From contig JBBHKE010001333.1 in the NCBI GenBank assembly GCA_037447655.1, forward strand, positions 49,934-112,516: a stretch of 62,583 nt of DNA, given 5' to 3'. The notes beneath the pieces were generated by a model. The model was not told the DNA's origin, searched no databases, and saw only the letters and a list, made by a program, of their open reading frames with translations. The position numbers and the translations under genes are program-made. This stretch comes from Zygnema cylindricum (taxonomy: Eukaryota > Streptophyta > Zygnematophyceae > Zygnematales > Zygnemataceae). How positions within the stretch are numbered: the first letter of the stretch is position 1; the number at the start of each line of letters is the position of its first letter. Of this stretch, positions 55,230-62,583 are shown piece after piece.

Positions 55230-58200
55230 ATGAGTGAGATATTCGAGGGCTACGAGAGGCAGTACTGTGAGCTGTCCACGAATCTCGCGCGCAAGAATGC
55301 CAACGTGGCACTAGTCACAGGAGGCAAGAGATTTTTCACTCGTTTTCCCCTTCTTTTTAATGTTTTTTTCATATTTTTTTCCTCTTTTTTTGACCTAATT
55401 TTCCTTAGTTTTTATTTTTTTTGCTATTTCCCCTTTTTTAATTCCTTTTTCATCCTTTTCCCTTCTTTTTACCTCTTTTTCCTTCTTTTCTGTTTTCCTT
55501 CTTTTTCCTGCTCTTCCCCTTCTCCTGTCCTTCTTTTTTGTCTTTTTTCCTTCTTTTTTTATCATTTCTTCTTTCCTTTTTCGTTTATTTCTTCCCTTTT
55601 TTTTTTGTTTTTTCCATTTTTGCCCCATCTTTTCCTCTATTCTTTTTTCATCCTTTTTTTCATTTAAAAGTCCAGAAGTAGTCAAGGTTTTGATCTTTTA
55701 GTGACACTTTGTGGATCTGAACCTTTAGTCTGTTTTTTTTGGGTTTTTTGAAACTTATTAAAAGTAATTGTCAAAGGTCCTGCTCTTTTCAAGCGATAAT
55801 ATAATGTAATATATAATATACTATATAATATACTACATTACAATATAATATAATATATAATAACATAATATAAAGTACTATTTCAAGAGACAGCACTATC
55901 TTAAGCCTTTCAGTTTTTGTTTAGATTTTTTTTCGTGTATTGTTTGTGTATCACAGCGAAAAATTATGATGATTTAGGGATTCTATTCGTATCGTTTTCC
56001 TTGATGTTTATTGTTTTGCTAGAAGTTAAAAAGCCTTTTTGCCACAATTTTTCATTAAGACGTTTATTTTTTTTTGTGCACACTTGAAACACATCCTTTT
56101 GTTTTGCATTGTTTTTGGTGTATGTAGATAATGTTCCTCTCTTTATTTTTCTTTCTTTCCCTTTTGAAAGGGACCTGTTTTGTAGGCATATTTAAATAGT
56201 TAATGAGTATTCTTTGAGTATTCTATAAGGATATTTAAGTATTGGTATTTAATGGTGTAAGAGTATTTAAGTTGTCTCATATCTTTCTTTGCTCTTTGCA
56301 TTTGGTCTTTACAGAGCCAAAAAAGCAAAAAATGCAAGAGGTGAAAAAAGGTTTGGAGGAGGCCGAATCACTGGTAAGATAACCAAACTGTTTTTTTGCT
56401 GTTTTTTATTCGGATATTTTCCTTCTGGAAATTATCACCACTAATTAGATTTTGGATCAATCTGCATATTTGTGTAACGGAAAGTGAAGAAAAACTATTG
56501 AGAAAAACGGATACTTATTTTGTCACCGTTTGGGTGAGATTTTGTGTCAATTAGAAAATGTGACTCCTGCAAGACAAGAAGGAATATTTCAAAAAAAGTT
56601 ATTTAAACTGCCTTGAGCTTTCATTGAGAAGAGATTGGTTTTCAATTTTCTGACTTGCTATCATATGAAGTGAGATATAAAAGTGGAAAAAATCTCAAAA
56701 GTGGAAAAATTGTTGCTGAAAAAAGCTATAGTTTGTTCGATGAAAAAACCGTTTCCTTTTTTTGTAGTGTTTCAGGATCGGACTGATTAGGTTGCCTTCC
56801 GTCTTCTTAACCTTTTCCTTCTTTCCCAACTTTACTTGTTTCTTCTCTTTTAAAACCGTAGTAAATTGACCCTGAAATGCTGAATCAAAAACCCTAACAA
56901 TCCTTAAGTACTTAAAAACTGTAAAAGACCCTTAATAGTGCTATTTAACTATAGAATCCCCAAAAAATATACAAACAAAATGTCAAAAACCTGTGTAACT
57001 GCTCTACTCTGTATATACCTTTTATGAGGCTTTCTGGTGTTGTAGATTTGGAGAATGGATCTTGAGGCTTGGTTCTGACTCAAAAACACTCTTCAAACCC
57101 TAAAAACTTTTAGATGACCTTTTGTACTCTTTTGTACCCTTTTTCTGGCGTTGTAGATTCGGAGAATGGATCTTGAGGCTCGGAGTTTAGCCCCGACTCA
57201 AAAGGCCACTCTCCTTGGAAAATTGCGAGAATATAAAGCCGATTTGAACAATCTGAAAAGAGACTTCAAGAAAGCTTCGACTGACGGGACGTCGGAGAGA
57301 GACGAGCTTTTGGAGTCCGGTCTAGGTACTGAGCTCACGGTGAGTGCTGGTCCTTTCTGGGGTTTTCTGGGGTTTTTCAGGGTTTTATTGGATGTTTTGA
57401 GGGTTCTTTAGATTTTTTAAGGTTTTTTTTTAGGGTTACTTTCAGGGGGCACCAGCTCTGCAGTTAAAATATGCGATTCTACCTGGTTTTTAAGATTTTT
57501 TTCTGTTTCTTTTTTGTTTAATTGCAAGCAAAGGACTTAAGCTATTAAGATGAAACACTGCAATGTTTATTAACTGCTTCTGGTAATTATTCTGGTTTTC
57601 TCTCTTTTTTCGTCATATAGACCTCAGTGGACCAGAGGGCTCGGGTTCTTGCAAATACCTCGAGACTGAATGAGTCGGGCGATCGAATTCGTGACGGCCG
57701 CCGCGCTCTTTTGGAAACCGAGGAGCTCGGGGTTTCAATTCTTCAAGATCTCCATCAACAACGGCAAACGCTTTTGCATGCGAGAGATTCGGTAAGTACA
57801 AAAAGAAAGGAAGGAAAGTAAAAGTGTATCGCATTAGTTGACAATAGTTAGCATCTAGGGGTAAAGAGAAAGGTGGTACCTTAATTATTGTGGAAGCATA
57901 TGGAAATGACGTAGTTACGAGTGTGGAAATTCCCTGCATGTGATTGGAGGTAGACAACCCTAGTCCTTCTGACAAATGTCGACCCTCTCTCCCAGTATTC
58001 CCATCACTCCCCCTCCCCCTCTCTCTTTCCCTCCCTCCCTCCCTCCCCCTCCCTCCGGCCTCCCTCTCTCCCTCCCCCTTCCTCCCCCCTCCCTCTCTCC
58101 CTCCCTCCCCTGCCTCTTCGTCATTCCCCCTCTCACTCTCCCCTTTCTCATCCTCTCTCCTCCTCCCCCCCCTCTCTCTCTCCTTTCTCTCTTAGTATTG

Positions 58201-58438
58201 TACCTTGTCTCTCTTCAAATTTCAGTTTTCCCATATTGACTCTCTAATTTTTGTTAATGGTGGGCCTCACACTATGCAGCTTCACGGGGTGGACGAGAAC
58301 ATTAGTAAGAGTCGACAGCTTTTGACTTCCATGGTACGACATATGAGTCGAAATAGATGGATATTAGCCGGTATTATTGCCGTTTTACTTTTCGCGATAG
58401 TTTTGGTTTTGTATGCTAAGTTTAGGGGCCGAGGATAG
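55230..58438 (+). CDS. VTI1: VTI1-type Qb-SNARE, complete, five coding exons
   Basis: A v/Qb-SNARE for Golgi-to-vacuole and endosomal vesicle fusion. Exons 55230-55323, 56315-56373, 57157-57339, 57621-57791 and 58280-58438 (TAG) give 221 codons, equal to Arabidopsis VTI1 proteins. Start MSEIFEGYERQYCELS is the plant-type N terminus; then GEPKKQKMQEVKKGLEEAES, RRMDLEARSL, LREYKADLNNLKRDFKK (the V-SNARE Habc helices), VDQRARVLANTSRLNESGDR, ETEELGVSILQDLHQQRQTL (SNARE helix with central-layer Gln) and LHGVDENISKSRQLL. A C-terminal membrane anchor (WILAGIIAVLLFAIVLVLY) ends with KFRGRG. The first intron uses a GC donor (GAG, then GCAAGA), needed for the frame; other introns are GT-AG. All phases agree. 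It is the one intact conserved gene here. Confidence 0.97.
55330..55670. repeat. T-rich CTTTTTTCC tract in VTI1 intron 1
   Basis: Pyrimidine-rich sequence starting a few bases after the GC donor. The F/S-rich open reading continuing from exon 1 is an artefact of reading through. Confidence 0.85.
57030..57210 (+). repeat. Copy of the VTI1 exon-3 acceptor, 110 bp upstream
   Basis: At about 57,034-57,095 the intron holds TTCTGGTGTTGTAG then ATTTGGAGAATGGATCTTG and AGGCTTGG, near-identical to the true acceptor and exon start at 57,144-57,206. The copy includes CTGACTCAAAA, then decays. If used, its frame would be broken. Confidence 0.9.
57985..58195. repeat. CCCTCCCTCC tract in the last VTI1 intron
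   Basis: About 200 bases of C/T-rich sequence shortly before the last exon. Proline-rich readings are spurious. Confidence 0.9.
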
Positions 58439-61400
58439 TGTAGAAATTGATAATTATGGTCGAGAAGAGTTTATTCGAGGAAGGGTTTGTTAATAATAAG
58501 CGGTTTGTTAGAAGGGAAAATAGTTAGGGTTCTTTTTGCGAGCCTGATTTTGAGATGATCGGATGGTGTTCAATTTTTAACCTAATTAGGTTGTATGGCT
58601 TGTGACGTCACTCATGGGCCAATTATTGCGATGGAAAAGGATCAATATCGACCTCCTGTTGTACAGTTTTCATGAACTTTTCGTAGTAATTTTTGAATTT
58701 TGATTGTTTCGTTAGCTTTAATAGTAATTTGGTAGTGTTATGCAATTGGTTTTGTTCAAATGGATACCACGACATTGTTTCATGGGAAGAAAATGGCATT
58801 TTTTTATTTAGAGAAACAATAGGGTTTTGCAGCATTTGTAGTTCGACATTAAAACTGTAATTAGTATATGTTTCTCGAATTATGGTCCTCGAAGGAGAGC
58901 CTTGTATTTTGATTCGTATATCATAGGTATACATTGGTTGCCTGTTGTTTGTGGGAAATTGTTGTGTGTGGAATTTGGTAATAAAACACTGATTGGTTTG
59001 AAATAATGACATGGTAATTATGGTTCTATTTCACAAGCAATTTGTAAATTTGCTTTTAGGGCCAATCATACGTATGCAATTAGTTGGGATATTGCCAAGT
59101 GATCACCATTTTTGTGGAAAGGAAGTGATCTTGGTTACAAAATTGTTCAAATTTGTGTATGGATGTTGTGATTCCTATGCACGTAAATTTAATTCCCTAT
59201 TGTGGTCATTTCTATTTTGCTGCTTTGGCACTTGTGAGTGCTGTTTTTGCCTTTTGAGTGCCAATTTGTCTTCACTTTCCATCATAGTTTTCAATCTTTT
59301 TTGGTCTTTTTTAGATGTATTTGTGATCAACCGTTGGATTCGTTTTATAAGGCCAACAATTGAAAGGTAAAAATCTTACCTCTCAATTGTGGCGTCACGA
59401 TCAAAAATAATAATCATGTAAACGTTGAGCACCAAATAGCATGGGGGCTGTACAGTACTAGTAGAAGATTCTGTCACGGACTATGACAAAATCTTGGCAT
59501 GTTACAAGAAGTAGAATACGAATATAAATCATCAGTTGTAGAAAACAACTATCAATGGTCAATTAGACCAAGTTTCAAGGGGAAAAAAATCAGTGAATTC
59601 TGTATTCAAGGTGAGGAAGGGCTGCCAGGTCCTCTAACTCGAAAAAATTGTCCATCGGAATCACGCAACAGGTTGTCGAAATACAATTTCTTGAGGCCTT
59701 GAAGATCCGTAAGTCAGCAAGATTTTTCCTGCTAGTAGTTGTGCTCCTTTGAGGTTGTTGCATCCTAAGCCGCCACGACTATATGCAACCCAGTGTGAGA
59801 AAGATGCAAGGGAAGATGGGATCGTGTAAAGTCTGTTGGGACTACGACATGGGACTACGACACCCAGTTTCATTGCTTGTTCCCAACTATGCGAGCAATA
59901 GAGAAAATTGACGCCATGCTCGTCTATAGGTATACTGTTAACACATCAGGACTTGACTAAAAACGAAGGGTGCATCGAGTGGAGGCGTAAGAGAATTGTA
60001 GAAGAAAATTATGGAGAAGACAAGCGAAGCGTGGCCTATATTGGTGTGGCAAGAAGCCAAGCTCCAACCATTGGTTCCAAACAAGAGCAAAGTTGACAAG
60101 TGATTTAGTGTAAGGGAGCGCCTAAAGAAGGTTCTCAAATCAATGACGACTACCTTATCGGGGACAGGTTGTTACATCTACGAGTGGCTTGCAATGACTA
60201 GAGAAGAGAACTTGGGTACTGGGTCTTAAGATCCGAGTGGTAAAAGCGAACCTCAAACAGTAAGGACTGTTCAAATAGTAATAAACCCCATGGCTTTTGA
60301 GACCATTGCGCCAACATACGAGTGTCGTCCACCAAATTATGTGAAATGATCAAGATGCCACCAAAGCACTCCTTGGGTATGTTGCTGCTATGGTGACCAT
60401 AGGAGTCAAATTGAGACCCCCAAGAGAGATTGGTAAAGCAACTTGCCTACGAGCAAGTAAACTTTTCGGGCTATTAAAATCACCATTGAATCAGGAGGTG
60501 GGAGGTAATGTGCTTGCCAAGTCTTGTTGTGCGGAACAACAAATTAAGATAGTGAACCCACTTGTGAATCTCAAAGGTTTTGAAAGTCCTCACAAGGGTT
60601 CTTAGGGTCTTTTAGAGTTTTTATCCAACAAAGCATCATTTACAAAATGGTTCACAAAATGAGGGGCTATCATAGGGGAGCCTAAAGCCCTACTGTCCGC
60701 TTAAGGAGTAGAAATAAGAAATCTTAAAGGTATAGGGACCTCTGATGGAAGGTCTTTAGGGCTCCGTTTGACACACTTAGTAAATTTGACGAAAAGGCGT
60801 TTCATGGAAAGTTGTTCGAAAAATGATGGTAGCAACAGGAGGGAACAAACAAAGTGGAAAAGCGATAAATGATCCTCTTAAAGCTTTCAGGTGACGCTAA
60901 AGCAAGTAAAGGAGCTCTTAGAGGATTACCTTGGGGAGTACTCGCTGACAATTCCAAAGTGGCAAAGTCACCGAATGGTCCTCCCGTCGAATAAAAGAGG
61001 AGATTTGATTTGGAATAAAAAGCACGAACAAAAGGAAAAATGTGGTTGATTGGAGATGAGGACTCTTGTTACCTTCCAAGCTAAAGTAATGCCAAATTGT
61101 ATGTGACTACAGTAACGCAGCTGCCAAAATTTTCTCGTGCACTGTCTCGGGAAATACGGTTTTATAAGCACTACAATATGCACGATCGGACGGTGGCAAT
61201 CGCATCCGCAAAATATGGAGGTGCAAAATATAAAGGTTAACTGAACTCAACCAAACCTGAACCGAACCTGGATGACTTTTATTGAACAATAGCACTTTGC
61301 ACTCTATATGTTTGTTGTATAGAGTGCGCACTTAAAGTTTCATACATAATTCCCGTAGCATTCCGTTCATATATATCCATCATTGAGAAATCTTTGTCTC

Positions 61401-62461
61401 TTTCACTTGGATAATTAGAACATTATTTCTCTTTTTCACTTAGATAATTAGAACATTATTTGTTGCTTTCACTTGGATTCTTGTTAGCATTTTTGTCGTT
61501 TAGTCAAGTGAACACCCTTCATGAGATTCCATGTCCCCAGGAATTGACGTCCTCGCAAATGTATATATTTGGACTATAGTCGCCTGATTTGTTAAAATAA
61601 TATTCAGTATATGTGAATTCGCACGAGAATATTCGGAAAATTTAATTTCCCATTCGTTTTCCCATATTCTGCTTTAGTGTTATCGGGTTAGGATTTTTCT
61701 TTCTAACCAATATTTTCTCCAACATATTTCATAAGGGTTTAAATGTAAAACAACATCTAATTCTAACTGAAAATAAAATCTGGATAAAATCTATAGTTGA
61801 CTTTCTTATTGGCGATCGCCCAATAGGAACAGTAAACTCTTAAATGTTGTAAGGTCTGTCAAACCATAGCGGGACCACTCATAAAATTTAACCGACATTT
61901 AATGCATTTAAGCTAAAATCTAAAATAAAGGCAAGTGAAGAAAGTGATAGAGAGAATGGGGTTTAAATATAATGGTTGCCTTTAAATTGAAGAAGAGAGC
62001 AAAAGGCGTCTCCATAAAAAGAAATTAGGAAAGAACCGCTAGAAACAACTTGTATATCTTACCTGTTTATTCTCAGTGTAGGTGTTGATTTCTTTTATCT
62101 TTTTGATTTTTTTTGTGTTTTCTTCTTCTTCTTTTTTTCTTTTTTTTTGGTGCGTAGAAAATTATGTTGGGTTCTATGGTACGTGGAAAAACTGCATCAT
62201 CGAAACGTAATTCAAAATAAGGTTTTAAAATTTCAAAGGTAATGCAAACATAAAAGTTTTAAGAAAGTTTAATTGTTAGTGTGGAAAATGCTGAAACGTA
62301 AAAATGTGTGATTATGAACTATAAACAGTCATGTTATCTGATGACGATATGATTACCCAAAGTAAAATATTTATGGTGTATTTGTGCTTATGGCTTTGGG
62401 AAGTATGCTTTCATTAAATTCGGATATTGCTTGTGATGGATTACTTCAATGGTATATTCTA
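58439..62461. other. VTI1 3' flank and unrecognised sequence
   Basis: 58,439-59,400 is AT-rich flank (the 129-codon minus reading at 58,623-59,012 has no family features). 59,450-61,350 is more mixed in base content, with several short open stretches on plus broken by stops, such as SDPSGKSEPQTVRT-like pieces, and looks like a decayed retroelement, but no reverse transcriptase, integrase or LTR pair could be shown. 61,350-62,460 is AT-rich with nothing recognised. Confidence 0.45.
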
Positions 62462-62583
62462 GTGTTGTGTATCGGTAAGGATTTGCCGATAACCGATATG
62501 GGCCTTTTTTCGGGGACCCGATAATCGATATATTGGTACGATATATCGCTATCGGTCTTATCGCCGATAAGTATCCGATAATA
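62462..62583. mobile_element. MITE, family M3, cut by the window end
   Basis: Starts TA then GTGTTGTGTATCGGTAAGG, followed by the family's CCGATAACCGATAT words. Continues past the end. Confidence 0.75.

Noticed and set aside
58623-59012. 129-codon minus frame in VTI1 3' flank
   Set aside because: No domain, no splice or promoter support; AT-rich flank composition.

Overview
This is nuclear DNA from a eukaryote, most probably a streptophyte (green plant lineage) and plausibly a charophyte alga; the species is an inference. Reasons: a complete five-exon VTI1 SNARE gene of the plant type, 221 codons long like its land-plant relatives; plant-type sphingosine kinase and oligopeptide-transporter exons; GT-AG introns with one GC-AG exception; Ty1/copia and hAT elements; and very sparse coding sequence in AT-rich, repeat-filled DNA. 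A type-B carboxylesterase and a P5B-type ATPase fragment are less usual for land plants, which is one reason to think of an algal streptophyte.

Layout. 1-1.7 kb: an inverted-repeat element next to two exons of a secreted, LRR-type protein (minus). 1.8-16.2 kb: repeats, namely a purine tract, TA-flanked MITEs, a CAGTGC-word satellite, dispersed GTCACAA/GTAGACGT repeats, a copia fragment and a 2.2-kb CCCTCT tract. 16.2-27.7 kb: a sphingosine kinase gene (minus) spread over at least eight exons, lacking its central third. Its largest intron holds two exons of a P5B ATPase on the opposite strand and a hAT remnant between long inverted repeats. 28.0-28.5 kb: a MITE inside a MITE. 29-36.8 kb: a BED-finger hAT transposase pseudogene split by a nearly full-length copia element with ~1-kb LTRs. 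38.2-43.3 kb: a type-B carboxylesterase whose first and last exons are present, but whose nucleophile region is absent, with a copia-like LTR and a 10-N assembly gap in its place. 45.2-46.1 kb: a small two-exon candidate gene (minus). 47.2-51.9 kb: the 3' two thirds of an OPT transporter, with a small LTR element in one exon and a frameshift in another. 53.3-54.6 kb: more MITEs. 55.2-58.4 kb: VTI1, the only complete, intact conserved gene. 58.4-62.6 kb: no recognisable gene, ending in a partial MITE.

The most notable object is the 554-bp TRIM-like retroelement at 48,479-49,554 (excluding a later 522-bp MITE insertion). Each of its ~246-bp LTRs encloses a full tRNA-like unit with A and B boxes. 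A 12-nt primer-binding site nearly identical to that of initiator tRNA-Met and a purine tract bracket a 61-bp interior. It sits in an OPT exon between perfect GTTTT duplications, and one of its LTRs was later split by a MITE inside the tRNA unit. The copia LTRs at 29.5-35.3 kb and a related LTR at 40.0 kb also carry a tRNA B-box-like block, in antisense.

Two further patterns recur across genes. Most long introns have their own degenerate short-period array, unlike that of any neighbour. In three genes a copy of an exon edge with its splice site lies just inside the adjoining intron. The genes do not form a pathway or operon; the window is several unrelated single-copy-type genes, most of them damaged or incomplete here, among transposons.
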